Origin: Billgrantia kenyensis | GTDB lineage: Bacteria > Pseudomonadota > Gammaproteobacteria > Pseudomonadales > Halomonadaceae | Assembly (NCBI RefSeq): GCF_013697085.1 | Contig: NZ_JACEFT010000021.1 | Span: 1-64,000, forward strand | Length of the DNA: 64,000 nt | Reading direction: 5' to 3' | Part shown: positions 7,594 to 16,888 of the stretch, one piece after another | How the letters are laid out: each line of letters begins with the position of its first letter | Position numbering within the stretch: the first letter of the stretch is position 1 | The notes under the pieces: model-generated | Database searches by the model: none | The model's input: the letters and a program-made list of their open reading frames with translations, nothing else | What the model was told of the DNA's origin: nothing | Made by a program: the position numbers and the translations under genes

Positions 7594-8637
7594 TCACCCT
7601 CGATGCTGCAGCCAGCGCGCCCAGAATGGAGCGAACAGCATCAGCGCAACCATGCGCAGCAGGTGGTGAAAGGCGACGAACACCGGGTCGAGATCGAGCG
7701 CCACGGCCAGAATCGCCATCTCGCCGATGCCACCGGGGGCCAGCGCCAGCAGCGCCACGTCCCGCGGCACGCCCACCAGGCGATGGATCAGCTCGGCAAA
7801 TCCCGCCAACACCGCCAATGCCACCAGGGTGGCGATGAAGGCTTCGAACAGGTAGCGTCCCAACCGAGCCGACGAAAGCCCGCGAAAGCGTGAGCCGATG
7901 GCACAACCGAGCACCCACAGCATGACGTTCATGCCCCAGTCCGGCAGGCTGAGACTGGCCACATCGAAGCCCGATAACAGCGCGGCGAAGAGCAGCGGAG
8001 CGAGCAGCGTATGGCTGGGCAGGTGGAGCCAGCGTCCCAGCGGAAACAGCAACGGCAGGACCAGCAGCATCCAGGCCGCCTCGAAACCGTTCTCCACTGC
8101 GTCCGCCTGCGCGGTTGCCCCTCCCTCATAGGCCCAGAACAGCGGCGGCAGGATCATGATCACCAGCACGATGCGCAACGACTGGGCAATGGCGATACGC
8201 CGCGGGTCGCCGCCGCACTTTTCGCCCATCAGGATCATCGCCGTCATGGCACCGGGCGCGGAGGCGAACCAGGCACTCACCGAATCGAAGCCGCAGCGCC
8301 GATACCAGGCAGCCGCCGCCGCCGTGGACGCGGCCACCCCCAACAGCAGCAGCGCGGCGGAGATCGGCCAGTCGAGCACCCTTTCTGCCAGCTGGGGCGT
8401 GACCTGGCTGCCCAGCACCAGGCCGAGCACACCGAGAAAGGCCTCGCGCAGCGGCTCGGGAACGCGAACGTCGCCGCCCCTGGCAGACACCACCAGATTG
8501 GCGGCCAGGGGCCCCAGCATCCAGGCCAGGGGCATGCCGATGAGCTGGAAGATCAGCCCGCCCACAGCCCCGATGGCCAGCGACCTGACCAGTGCCTCTC
8601 CCTTGCTTCGATCCACGCTGCGCCCTTCTATTAACAT
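7594..8637 (-). CDS. AbrB-family integral membrane protein
   Basis: 347 residues with about ten hydrophobic helices in two similar halves, each with the pattern GGL-x-FQLIGMPLAWMLGPLAA and a later Gly-rich helix. This is the AbrB/COG3180 membrane family (often mislabelled as ammonia monooxygenase or transcriptional regulator); some members are linked to aromatic or ammonia metabolism, but the substrate is not known. The gene converges on the P-II-like gene with only seven bases between stop codons. The Shine-Dalgarno at the ATG (8637) is weak; an in-frame GTG eight codons in is an alternative. Confidence 0.8.
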   Translation of the reverse strand: MLIEGRSVDRSKGEALVRSLAIGAVGGLIFQLIGMPLAWMLGPLAANLVVSARGGDVRVPEPLREAFLGVLGLVLGSQVTPQLAERVLDWPISAALLLLGVAASTAAAAAWYRRCGFDSVSAWFASAPGAMTAMILMGEKCGGDPRRIAIAQSLRIVLVIMILPPLFWAYEGGATAQADAVENGFEAAWMLLVLPLLFPLGRWLHLPSHTLLAPLLFAALLSGFDVASLSLPDWGMNVMLWVLGCAIGSRFRGLSSARLGRYLFEAFIATLVALAVLAGFAELIHRLVGVPRDVALLALAPGGIGEMAILAVALDLDPVFVAFHHLLRMVALMLFAPFWARWLQHRG

Positions 8638-8710
8638 GCTAACTAACCGATTATGTCATAATACGCGCCCCGCTTCTGGCTGTCGGCACTGCTGCATGAG
8701 GAACCACCGT

Positions 8711-9475
8711 ATGCCTCGACTCGACCAACTGCTCGTTGCCCAGGGCCTGGCTCGCTCGCGCACTCGCGCTCAGCGGCTGATCCGCCATGGCCGGGTCAGC
8801 CTGGCGGAGAGTGGAAGAGTACTGGGCAAACCGGGAGAGAAACTGCCGGACGACGTGCGCCTGACGATCACCGAAGATCCCGAGGAGCGCTACGTCTCAC
8901 GGGCGGGACTCAAGCTGGAAGCGTTGATCGAGGCGCTCGATCTCGACCTTCAAGCAAAGCTGGTGCTCGATGTGGGCCAGTCGACCGGCGGCTTCACCGA
9001 CTGCTCGCTGGCCCACGGGGCGCGCCATGTGGTCGGCGTCGAGGTCGGCCACGACCAGCTCGACCCCGAGCTGCGTAGCGATCCCCGCGTGACCTGCCTG
9101 GAAGGGATCAATGCCAGGGCCATGTCGGACGTAACGCGGCTGCACGAGGCCCTGGCCGCCCAGGGCGCCACGGCGCCCGACGTCGTGGTGATGGACGTCT
9201 CCTTCATTTCCCAGACCCTGGTCCTGCCCGAGATCGCCATGCTGCTGCGCCCCGGGGGGGAGCTGCTGAGCCTGGTCAAGCCGCAGTTCGAGGTGGGGCC
9301 GGGAGGGGTCAACGCCCGAGGCATCGTGAAGGACAGCGCGCGCTACGCCGAGGTGGAAGCGGCCCTGCACGGCTGCTGCGCCAGGCTGGGCCTGGATATC
9401 CTGCACTGGCGTGAAAGCCCGATCACCGGCGGAGACGGCAATCGGGAGTTCCTGCTGCACGCGGTGAAGCGATAG
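8711..9475 (+). CDS. tlyA: TlyA-family S4-domain rRNA 2'-O-methyltransferase
   Basis: 254 residues: an N-terminal S4 RNA-binding domain (about 1-60, RLDQLLVAQGLARSRTRAQ) and a FtsJ-like Rossmann methyltransferase with the SAM motif VLDVGQSTGGFTDC. The K-D-K-E catalytic tetrad of 2'-O-methyltransferases is visible: Lys in SRAGLKLE, Asp in VMDVSF, Lys in LVKPQFE and Glu in GNREF. TlyA enzymes methylate cytidines in 16S and/or 23S rRNA and in some lineages are called haemolysins. GAGGA lies nine bases before the ATG. It converges with the large mechanosensitive channel gene. Confidence 0.9.
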   Translation: MPRLDQLLVAQGLARSRTRAQRLIRHGRVSLAESGRVLGKPGEKLPDDVRLTITEDPEERYVSRAGLKLEALIEALDLDLQAKLVLDVGQSTGGFTDCSLAHGARHVVGVEVGHDQLDPELRSDPRVTCLEGINARAMSDVTRLHEALAAQGATAPDVVVMDVSFISQTLVLPEIAMLLRPGGELLSLVKPQFEVGPGGVNARGIVKDSARYAEVEAALHGCCARLGLDILHWRESPITGGDGNREFLLHAVKR

Positions 9476-9483
9476 CAGCAGGC

Positions 9484-12400
9484 TCAGCGTCCGCCATCGC
9501 CGCCGTCACCGCCACTGTCGCCGATCTCGATGTCGCCGGGATCCCCCTTTGCCCCCGGGGGGGGATGATGAGATGCCTGACCGTTACCCGGTGCAAGGCT
9601 CTGCACCTTGCGCGCTTCCCCATCGGCACGATGCAGCCACACGTCGAGCTGGTTGAAGGCAATGTCGATGCCATGCTCGGCGAACAGCTCGCCGACCCGA
9701 CAGTTGATCTCGTCGGTGGCATAGAGCCGGTCACCCAGGGCATTGACGAAGACCCGCAGCTCGAAGTTCAGCGTGCTTTCGCCGTAGTTCATGAAGAACA
9801 CCTGAGGCTCGGGGTCGGCCAGCACGCGCGGATTCTCATCGGCTGCCTGGCGTAGCAAGCGATGCACCAGGCGCTGGTCGGAGCCGTAGGCCACGCCGAA
9901 GGTGAGCACCACCCGGGTGACCGTGTCCGACAGCGACCAGTTGATCAGCTGGTCGGTGACGAAGGTCTTGTTGGGGATGATGATCTCCTTGCGGTCGAAG
10001 TCGGTCACCGTGGTGGCACGAATGCGAATTCGGCTTACCGTGCCGGTGAGGTTGCCCAGGGTGATGGTGTCGCCGATGCGCATGGGCCGCTCGAACAGAA
10101 TGATCAGGCCGGAGACGAAGTTGGCAAAGATTTCCTGCAAGCCGAAGCCCAGGCCCACGCCCAGCGCCGCCACCAGCCACTGCAGCTGGCTCCAGGCCAC
10201 CCCCAGGGTGGCCAGGGCCACCACCAGGCCGGTGCCGACGATGGTATAGGAAAGCAGCGCCGAGATGGCGTAGGCGCTGCCCTGCTTCAGCTCCAGGCGC
10301 GACAGCACCATCACTTCGAGCAGGCCCGGCAGGTTGCGTGCCATCACCAGGGTCAGGATGAAGATCAGCAGTGCGGTAAAGATGTCCGCCACCGACAGCG
10401 CACTGGTAACGAGCTCCGCCCCGACTCCCTCCCGAGCCTCCCAAACCGCCACGTCGTCCAGATAGCCCAGCACGGTGAGCAGGTCTGCCCACACCAGATA
10501 GAGCAGGACGGCGAAGCCGATCAGCAGGATCAGCTTGGAGAGACGCAGCGACTGCTGGTTGATCTGCTCCATGTCCAGCGGCGGCTCCTCCACCACCTCG
10601 AGGCCGCCCTCGGCGCCCTCCTGGGCCTGGGCACGGCGGCGCATCAGCGCACGCTTGAACGCCAGTCGGCGCGCCGCCACGGCCAGGCCGCGAACCACCG
10701 TGGCCTCGACGAGAATCCAGGTGGCCAGCAGGTAAAGCGTGATGATGAAGCGCCCGACCAGGCTCAGCGCGGTGTATTCGTAGCCGGAAACGATCAGCCC
10801 CAGCAGGACCAGGGGCACACCGGCCATGATCAGCCCCAGCACCAGCCGGAACAGCTTGACCCCGAAGAACGGCGTATGGGCCAGGATCAGGCGCGCCAGC
10901 AGCACGCTCATGGCAATCAACCCGCCAAGCAGCAGGGTCAGAGCGATCGGCCGGTTGGTCAGGGTGATTTCATCGGCAAGGGCCTGGTTCGAGATCAGCA
11001 GCACCGGCACCAGGGCCAGGCCCAGCCAGCCCAGCAGCCAGCGCAATCGTGCCACATAGCCGGCCGGCCAGTAGAAGTGCTTGGTGGCAACGCCATCGCG
11101 CACGAGCAGGCGCCGTGACCAGGCGATGAAGGCCCAGGCCAGGGCGAGGTGCAGGAAGGCCTGGCCCAGTCCGGAGGCGAAACCCTCGCCGATGGCATTG
11201 AGCGATACACCAACGCCGGCCACGGTCAGTGGGCCGGGCAAGGCCAGCAGGGCGTTGAGGCCTACCGCCTGGGGGGTATGGGCCTGCGAGTCGCTGCGCA
11301 GGCGACCGATCTGCTCATGCAGCACGGCCAGGCGACGCTGGATACGCCGCCGCAGCCACACCAGCGCCACAGCCAGCAGCACCAGGGGGAGACCCACCAG
11401 CCCCTCGGCACCTGGCCGATCCCAGTTCGCCGGCAGCACCTCACGCCACTCTCCCTGTTGCCATTCGCCGGTCAGATTGGCGGGCAACTGCCGCAACCAG
11501 GCCAGGTCCAGCGGCCGCGTGTTGGCGATCCAGAACAGCTGTTCATCGATGGTGGTACGCAGCTCGCGAGACGTTTCCAGCAGCTGCTGCTGGTTGAGCT
11601 GCAGCTCGATGGCCGCGCTCAGCAGGCTGCCGTACGTCTGCTCGAGCTGATCGACCAGTTGGCGCCGCGAGTGGTAAAGCCCCTGCAGGGAATCGACCAG
11701 GGCTTGATTGACCTCGACCCCCGCCTCCTCGAGCCGCTGGTTGGCCAACCGCTCGCTCTGGCGCAAGGCGTCGCGCTGGCGCACCAGATCGAACTGGCGC
11801 AGTCGCAGGTCAGCGATCTCGTCCTGCAGATTGCGCCGGGCATCGACCTGCGGCAGTGAGCGGCGCTGCTCGCGCAGTATTCGCGACAGCAACAGGCTGC
11901 CTCGGATCGCCTCGATCTGCTCGTTGAGGCTGCGCTGTAACTGGCGCACATGGTCGAGCTGGCTGCGAATCGCCAGGCTCTCCCGCACCAGGCCATTGTG
12001 GCGATCGTTAGCCCGCAGCAGCTCCAGACTGAGCTCCCGGTTGACCTGCTGGGCGCGCTCGAGGACCGGGTGGCCGGCCTCGAGCAGTGGATCGTCCCTC
12101 ACCGCGTCGGCGATTGCCTGCTCCGAGGCGATGCGCCGCTTGCGGTCGATGACCCCCTGCAGCAGGCTGAGTTCGGATTCCTGGCTGGCAACCTGCTGGG
12201 TAAGCAGGTCGCGGCGCTGCTGGGCCAGCTCGCGCAACCGGGTGTTGCTGCCCAGCTCCCGCTGGCGCAGGCGCAGCGAGCGCTCGGCAAGACGGCGCTC
12301 CACCTTCAACTGCCACAGGCGCGGAGAGTCCTCGCTGACTCCCTGGCTTTCCAGCGCATCGAGCGCTCTGCGTGTACGCTCGGCGGCCTGCATCGCCTCG

Positions 12401-12915
12401 GCAATGGCCTGCTGGGCTCGCTCCGGCAGCGTCTGAGCAGAGAGCAACTGGGAGTTGACCTCGGCCAGGCGATCCTGCAGCTGCTGCAGCTCGATTACCG
12501 CCTCCTGCTGCCGGAACTCCAGCTCATCGAGCGCCAGGTCATCGAGCTCGGCGATGGAGCGCTCCAGCGCGGCCTCCTCTTCCGTGAGCAGCTCCCGCTC
12601 CAGGCGCAGCAGCTCGGCTGGCGCCTCTTCCAGGCGTTGCTCCAGGGCAGCGAAGCGCTCCTCGACACCCTGAAGCTGCTCCAGGGCCGCCAGGGTGGCT
12701 TCCAGGGCCTCGATATCTCGCTGCTCGGTCTCACTGAGCGTTTCGCCCTCCTCCGGGCGCAGCTCGGCCAGACGCGTTTCGACGGTCTCCTGAGCGGGCA
12801 GGTCCTCCTCGGCCAGCGCTGGCACCGCCACCAGCATCCACCATCCGATCGCCAGGCACAGCACCTGGCATAAACGCCGGGACATACCGGCAGCGGAGTG
12901 AAACGACACGTTCAC
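9484..12915 (-). CDS. MscK/KefA-type large mechanosensitive channel
   Basis: 1143 residues. A signal peptide (CQVLCLAIGWWMLVAVPALA) is followed by about 450 residues of periplasmic coiled coil, a set of about ten transmembrane helices, and a C-terminal MscS domain. The pore helix and beta domain are clear (VAALGVGLGFGLQEIFANF, then FERPMRIGDTI and GTVSRIRIRAT). This is the architecture of MscK and MscM (YjeP), which open under hypo-osmotic shock; such channels suit a halophile facing dilution. The GTG at 12915 is chosen because GAGGA sits five bases upstream; an ATG at 12885 would also keep the signal peptide. The last 30 residues are a Gly/Asp-rich tail. Confidence 0.92.
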   Translation of the reverse strand: MNVSFHSAAGMSRRLCQVLCLAIGWWMLVAVPALAEEDLPAQETVETRLAELRPEEGETLSETEQRDIEALEATLAALEQLQGVEERFAALEQRLEEAPAELLRLERELLTEEEAALERSIAELDDLALDELEFRQQEAVIELQQLQDRLAEVNSQLLSAQTLPERAQQAIAEAMQAAERTRRALDALESQGVSEDSPRLWQLKVERRLAERSLRLRQRELGSNTRLRELAQQRRDLLTQQVASQESELSLLQGVIDRKRRIASEQAIADAVRDDPLLEAGHPVLERAQQVNRELSLELLRANDRHNGLVRESLAIRSQLDHVRQLQRSLNEQIEAIRGSLLLSRILREQRRSLPQVDARRNLQDEIADLRLRQFDLVRQRDALRQSERLANQRLEEAGVEVNQALVDSLQGLYHSRRQLVDQLEQTYGSLLSAAIELQLNQQQLLETSRELRTTIDEQLFWIANTRPLDLAWLRQLPANLTGEWQQGEWREVLPANWDRPGAEGLVGLPLVLLAVALVWLRRRIQRRLAVLHEQIGRLRSDSQAHTPQAVGLNALLALPGPLTVAGVGVSLNAIGEGFASGLGQAFLHLALAWAFIAWSRRLLVRDGVATKHFYWPAGYVARLRWLLGWLGLALVPVLLISNQALADEITLTNRPIALTLLLGGLIAMSVLLARLILAHTPFFGVKLFRLVLGLIMAGVPLVLLGLIVSGYEYTALSLVGRFIITLYLLATWILVEATVVRGLAVAARRLAFKRALMRRRAQAQEGAEGGLEVVEEPPLDMEQINQQSLRLSKLILLIGFAVLLYLVWADLLTVLGYLDDVAVWEAREGVGAELVTSALSVADIFTALLIFILTLVMARNLPGLLEVMVLSRLELKQGSAYAISALLSYTIVGTGLVVALATLGVAWSQLQWLVAALGVGLGFGLQEIFANFVSGLIILFERPMRIGDTITLGNLTGTVSRIRIRATTVTDFDRKEIIIPNKTFVTDQLINWSLSDTVTRVVLTFGVAYGSDQRLVHRLLRQAADENPRVLADPEPQVFFMNYGESTLNFELRVFVNALGDRLYATDEINCRVGELFAEHGIDIAFNQLDVWLHRADGEARKVQSLAPGNGQASHHPPPGAKGDPGDIEIGDSGGDGGDGGR

Positions 12916-12995
12916 GGTTTTCCTCGGTTGAAACGGCCCTCGCCAAAGCAGGACTCGGAATCTATGCAACAAAATGACAGTACCGGCGGCAATGG

Positions 12996-13023
12996 TTGAC
13001 TTGCCAAGGCGACGTGGTAGAAA
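12996..13023 (+). promoter_or_regulatory. Candidate promoter of the phospholipase A gene
   Basis: TTGACT (12996-13001) and TAGAAA (13018-13023) are 16 bp apart, placing a start site about 25 bp before the ATG at 13057. The -35 is near consensus and the -10 is moderate. Confidence 0.45.
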
Positions 13024-13056
13024 CGGAAGCTCATACGCTTGGCTTCGAGTTCACCG

Positions 13057-14073
13057 ATGATTATCCGTTCCCTTGTCATTACATGCGGCGGGCTGCTGGC
13101 AGCATTGCCGATCTCCGCGATGGGCCAAGCCGATGCTCAGCGTGAAGCCATCGAAGCGCGTATCGAGGCATTGAGCGGAGAACTGGAGGCACTTCAGCTG
13201 CAGCTCGACGCCTTGCCACAAGACGATGACGCCCTCTATGTCGAGGTGGACGATCCCGTGCTCGAAGAGGTCGTTCAGCGTCGCCAGCTGGAGCGTGAAT
13301 CGACCCGTAACCCGCTGGCCATCACCGTGCACCGGCGAAACTACCTGTTTCCCCTGAGCTACACCACCCACCCCAACCAGGTGGCGTTTCGCGATATCGA
13401 CGCAGATACCAGCGCCAACGACCTCGAGGTCAAGTTTCAGTTCAGCGCCAAGGTCAACCTGCTCGAGGAGGTCTTCGGCACCACTGGCGATCTCTATTTC
13501 GCCTACACCCAGCGCAGCTGGTGGCAGGCGTACAACACCGACGCCTCTTCCCCATTCCGGGAAACCAACTACGAACCCGAGGTGTTTCTCGAGTTCGACA
13601 ATACCTGGCGCTTCCTGGGCTGGACCAACACGCGTAACCGCTTTGCCTTCAACCACCTGTCCAACGGGCGCTCCATGCCGCTCTCGCGCAGCTGGAACCG
13701 GTTCTACGTCGAGAGCATGTTTCAGCGCGGCGACTGGGCGGTCGCCGTGGCACCGCACTGGCGCGTTCCCGAGTCGGACGGTGACGATGACAACCCCAAC
13801 ATCGATCGCTACTGGGGCTATGGCGACATCACCGTCGTGCGCCGCTTCAACAATGACCAGGAAGCCAGCGTCATGGTGCGCGGCAATCCCAGCCCCGGCA
13901 ACTACGGGACCCAGGTCGACTACTCCTGGCCCCTGTTCGGCAACATCCGCGGGCACGTCCAATACTACTACGGCTATGGCGAAAGCATGATCGATTATGA
14001 TCATCGCAACCACCGCCTCAGTCTGGGCTTCAGCGTCAACCCGCTGCTGTCCGGAACCGGCGGGGTGCGCTGA
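13057..14073 (+). CDS. pldA: Outer-membrane phospholipase A
   Basis: 338 residues: a signal peptide (to about residue 25), a short coiled-coil segment (25-60), then a beta-barrel. The catalytic triad residues are in place: FNHLSNGRS gives His200 and Ser202, and SWNRF gives Asn214; the 14-residue His-Asn spacing equals that of E. coli OMPLA (H142, S144, N156). The enzyme hydrolyses phospholipids in the outer leaflet when membrane asymmetry is lost and works as a calcium-dependent dimer. The ATG at 13057 is chosen because it starts the signal peptide; its Shine-Dalgarno is poor. It is divergent from the mechanosensitive channel gene. Confidence 0.92.
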   Translation: MIIRSLVITCGGLLAALPISAMGQADAQREAIEARIEALSGELEALQLQLDALPQDDDALYVEVDDPVLEEVVQRRQLERESTRNPLAITVHRRNYLFPLSYTTHPNQVAFRDIDADTSANDLEVKFQFSAKVNLLEEVFGTTGDLYFAYTQRSWWQAYNTDASSPFRETNYEPEVFLEFDNTWRFLGWTNTRNRFAFNHLSNGRSMPLSRSWNRFYVESMFQRGDWAVAVAPHWRVPESDGDDDNPNIDRYWGYGDITVVRRFNNDQEASVMVRGNPSPGNYGTQVDYSWPLFGNIRGHVQYYYGYGESMIDYDHRNHRLSLGFSVNPLLSGTGGVR

Positions 14074-14092
14074 CACACCGCGGAAGGCTGCG

Positions 14093-14120
14093 TTGAACTG
14101 CCTTGTGCGGCTGCTATGCT
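14093..14120 (+). promoter_or_regulatory. Promoter of the DUF883-yqjE-yqjK operon
   Basis: TTGAAC (14093-14098) and TATGCT (14115-14120) are spaced by 16 bp, and a C precedes the -10 (CTATGCTAAG), a pattern also accepted by RpoS. The homologous E. coli genes are stationary-phase induced, so general stress control is plausible. Confidence 0.55.
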
Positions 14121-14154
14121 AAGCGTGTCATTCAAACGTCAGAGGAAGACCGTC

Positions 14155-14487
14155 ATGGCAAGTCGCACACCGCATACCGACGAAACCACTCGCCAATTGA
14201 AGGAAGACCTTCATCAGCTCACCAGCACCATCGAGGAGCTGGTGAGCGCTACAGCTGATGACTCCCGCGGCAACATCAAGGAGCTTCGCGAGCGCGCCGA
14301 AAAGCGTCTGAAGGAGACTCGCGATCGCCTGGAGGCACGCGGTGAGCGACTCTATGGTGAAGCTCGCGATTCCATGCATCATCAAGCCGACGCCGCCGAC
14401 CGCTACGTGCATGACAATCCCTGGACCAGCATCGGGGTGGGCGCCGCAGTTGGCGTGGTCATCGGCATGCTGATTGGCCGTCGCTGA
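14155..14487 (+). CDS. DUF883 (ElaB/YqjD-type) inner-membrane ribosome-associated protein
   Basis: 110 residues: a long charged helix (about 10-85) and a C-terminal Gly-rich transmembrane anchor (NPWTSIGVGAAVGVVIGMLIGRR region) ending in Arg-Arg, which is diagnostic for DUF883. E. coli members (YqjD, ElaB) are C-tail anchored, bind ribosomes and are made in stationary phase. AGAGGAAG precedes the ATG. The stop overlaps the start of the next gene by one base (TGATG), indicating translational coupling. Confidence 0.9.
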   Translation: MASRTPHTDETTRQLKEDLHQLTSTIEELVSATADDSRGNIKELRERAEKRLKETRDRLEARGERLYGEARDSMHHQADAADRYVHDNPWTSIGVGAAVGVVIGMLIGRR

Positions 14488-14888
14488 TGGTGTCAGGCGA
14501 CGGCCCGGTACAGCGCCTGTTCACGATCGCCAAGCGGCTACTGACCAGTCTGCTGGCCACCGGCGAGACGCGCCTGCGTCTCGCCGTACTGGAGCTCGAG
14601 GAAGAGCGTTCCCGGCTGGTCACCCTGCTGATGCTGGTGGGGCTGAGCCTGGTAATGATGCTGCTGGGGCTGGGCATGTTGGCCCTGCTGGTGGTGGTGC
14701 TGTTCTGGGATACCCACCGCCTGGCGGCGATCGGTGTCAGCGCCCTGGTGCTGCTGGGGGGCGGCATCACCCTCGCCCTGCTGTGCCTGCGCCTGGCCCG
14801 ACGCCACACCTTGCTCAAGGAGACGCTGTCCCAGCTCGCGCTGGACCGGCACCTGGTGGAGGAGCAGCGTGACACACCGCGCCAGTGA
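14487..14888 (+). CDS. YqjE-family (phage-holin-3-like) membrane protein
   Basis: 133 residues with two adjacent hydrophobic hairpin helices (about 45-78 and 80-103) flanked by an N-terminal amphipathic helix and a charged C-terminus. This matches the YqjE family, which is always found between the DUF883 gene and yqjK. Its function is unknown; it probably helps form a membrane complex with the neighbours. The start overlaps the previous stop. Confidence 0.88.
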   Translation: MVSGDGPVQRLFTIAKRLLTSLLATGETRLRLAVLELEEERSRLVTLLMLVGLSLVMMLLGLGMLALLVVVLFWDTHRLAAIGVSALVLLGGGITLALLCLRLARRHTLLKETLSQLALDRHLVEEQRDTPRQ

Positions 14889-15186
14889 TTCGAGTCAAGC
14901 GAAAGGAGCCCCCCTTGCAGAACGCAAGGCCGCTCTGATCACGACAATCGAGCAGCAGCGCATCGACATCCTGGTCGAGGCCGAGCGCTGGCGACACACT
15001 TCAGCGACGCTGGATAGCGGCTGGGATCACCTCAAGCGCTACCGTGGGCTGCTCTACCTGGCGGGCGGCGCCCTGCTGATCGGTAGTGCCCGCCACCCGA
15101 GATCCCTGCCGCTTATCGCCAAGCGACTGCTTACGGGAGGGCTGATGCTCTACCGAGCGCGACGACTCCTGTCACGGCTGCGCTGA
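14869..15186 (+). CDS. YqjK-like protein
   Basis: 105 residues beginning at a GTG that has GGAGGA five bases upstream; the first 20 bases overlap the YqjE-like gene. The N-terminal helix (residues 20-50, Glu/Arg-rich) is followed by a hydrophobic segment (about 60-78) and a basic C-terminus. It is the third member of the DUF883-YqjE-YqjK trio, whose conservation across gammaproteobacteria supports the call although no function is established. Confidence 0.8.
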   Translation: MTHRASDSSQAKGAPLAERKAALITTIEQQRIDILVEAERWRHTSATLDSGWDHLKRYRGLLYLAGGALLIGSARHPRSLPLIAKRLLTGGLMLYRARRLLSRLR

Positions 15187-15207
15187 GCCCGGCACGCCAC
15201 GCCCGAT

Positions 15208-15858
15208 CTACAGCTGGACCTCCGCCCGATGTTTAGGATGGGCCAGGCCCGGCACCCACTTCATCCAGCTCTCGCCCCGCTTGAGCCGCTTCTCGATGAA
15301 GCGCCGGGTACGCCGCTGCCCGGTAGTGTGGTCGGTGGACCACACGGCCAGCGCCGCCAGGAACAGACTGGTCAGGGCCATCTCTTCCACCTGGGCTCGC
15401 CGCGTGCCGTAACGCGCCTCCAGCCGGGACGCCTCTCGCAGCCACTGAACGGTACGCGACAGGTCGAAGACCATCGGCACCCAGGTATGCAGGTGCGGCA
15501 GGTGCGCCTTGGTCCGCAGCATCTGCACCGTCACGTGCCGATGAGCGCCGAAGGCATCGAACCAGGCCTGCAGGCAGTGCTCGATGCGCGCGCGCTCCGG
15601 CCAGTCATCGAAGGTCTCCGGCTTCTCGGCCAGCATGGCGCGCCAGCCCCGCTGAAACCAGGCGTTGGCCACGTCATCCATGTCGCGAAAGCGCTCCAGC
15701 ACCACGGACATCGGCAGCTCGAGGCTGCGCGCCACTTCTGACAGTCGAACTGCCTGCCAGCCATGCATTTCGGCCTGGCGAATGGCCTCATCGACGATCC
15801 GATCGGCAAACGGCGACGCCTCGGCGGTGGAGGAGTCATGAATCGCAATCATGGTCAT
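15208..15858 (-). CDS. TetR-type transcriptional regulator
   Basis: 216 residues with a helix-turn-helix at about 20-60 (IVDEAIRQAEMHGWQAVRLSEVARSL, quoted in part; the pattern is that of TetR N-terminal domains) and an all-helical ligand-binding region. The ATG at 15858 has GAGGA six bases upstream and is preferred over an ATG 11 codons earlier. It lies 60 bp downstream of egtD on the same strand, so it may be co-transcribed with the ergothioneine genes or act on unrelated targets. The effector is unknown. Confidence 0.75.
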   Translation of the reverse strand: MTMIAIHDSSTAEASPFADRIVDEAIRQAEMHGWQAVRLSEVARSLELPMSVVLERFRDMDDVANAWFQRGWRAMLAEKPETFDDWPERARIEHCLQAWFDAFGAHRHVTVQMLRTKAHLPHLHTWVPMVFDLSRTVQWLREASRLEARYGTRRAQVEEMALTSLFLAALAVWSTDHTTGQRRTRRFIEKRLKRGESWMKWVPGLAHPKHRAEVQL

Positions 15859-15921
15859 GGCGGGTCCTCGATTGACGCGTGGTTCTGTCATGCAGCATAG
15901 ACCGATTTCCCGGGCAGACCA

Positions 15922-16887
15922 TCAGGCGAGGCTTTCCAGATATTGAATGCAGAACAGGCCATCCCGGTCGGTCCAGTGCGCACGCCTTGCGAAACCGGCG
16001 CACCCGGCCAGCTCGGCAAATCCATCGATGCTGTACTTGTAGGAGCTTTCGGTATGCAGGCTCTCCCCCTCCTCGAACTCGACCGACTCCCCCGCCACGC
16101 GAATGGCCTGGTCACGCAGGCTCACCAGATGCATCTCGATGCGTGAGTCGCACTCGTTGTAGAAGGCACGATGACGAAACGATGCCGGCTCCAGTTCCGC
16201 CTCGAACTCGCGTCGCAGCCTCTCCAGCAGGTTGAGGTTGAAGGCGGCAGTCACCCCTGCCGCATCGTTGTAGGCGGCATCGAGGATTTCCCGCTCCTTG
16301 ATCAGGTCGACCCCGATCAAGAGCCCCCCGCCGGCAGGCAGCAGGTCATGCAGGCCAGCCAGGAACGCTTCGGCCTCCTCGGGGGTGAAGTTGCCGATGC
16401 TGGAGCCGGGGAAGAAGGCCACCGGCCGCTCCCCCGAGAGCCCCTGCGGCCAGGCCATGGGTCGAGAGAAGTCGGCGCAGGCGGCATGGACCTCCAGCCA
16501 GGGGTAGTCGCGGGCCAGCCGCCGGGTGCTGTCGAGCAGAAAGTCGCGGGAGATATCCACGCCCAGGTAGCAGGCTGGCTGCAGCGCTTCCAGCAGCAGC
16601 CGAATCTTGCGGCTGGCACCGCTGCCCAGTTCGATCAGGGTGGCATCGCGCCCCACCACCTCGGCGATCTCGGCAGCGGCTGCGCGCAGGATGCTCTCCT
16701 CCGTTCGGGTCGGGTAGTACTCGGGCTGCTCGCAGATGGCATCGAAAAGCTCCGAGCCGCGGCGATCGTAGAAGAACTTGGGCGAAGTGAACTTGGGCGT
16801 GGCGTTGAGCCCGGCCAGCAGCTCTTCATGCAGTGAACCCGCGACTTCGGCCGTTTGCTGGTCGTGAAAGCGAACGCGAGATTGCAT
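15922..16887 (-). CDS. egtD: L-histidine N-alpha-methyltransferase EgtD
   Basis: 321 residues, the usual length. The methyltransferase core shows LIELGSGASRKIRLLL (SAM site), LGVDISRDFL and FFPGSSIGNF, and the EgtD-specific segments FFYDRRGSELFDAICEQPEY near the N-terminus and TESSYKYS near the C-terminus. EgtD makes hercynine by trimethylating histidine with SAM, the first step of ergothioneine synthesis. It starts one base after the egtB stop, so the two are an operon. No EgtA, EgtC or EgtE is in the window. Confidence 0.94.
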   Translation of the reverse strand: MQSRVRFHDQQTAEVAGSLHEELLAGLNATPKFTSPKFFYDRRGSELFDAICEQPEYYPTRTEESILRAAAAEIAEVVGRDATLIELGSGASRKIRLLLEALQPACYLGVDISRDFLLDSTRRLARDYPWLEVHAACADFSRPMAWPQGLSGERPVAFFPGSSIGNFTPEEAEAFLAGLHDLLPAGGGLLIGVDLIKEREILDAAYNDAAGVTAAFNLNLLERLRREFEAELEPASFRHRAFYNECDSRIEMHLVSLRDQAIRVAGESVEFEEGESLHTESSYKYSIDGFAELAGCAGFARRAHWTDRDGLFCIQYLESLA

Positions 16888-16888
16888 G

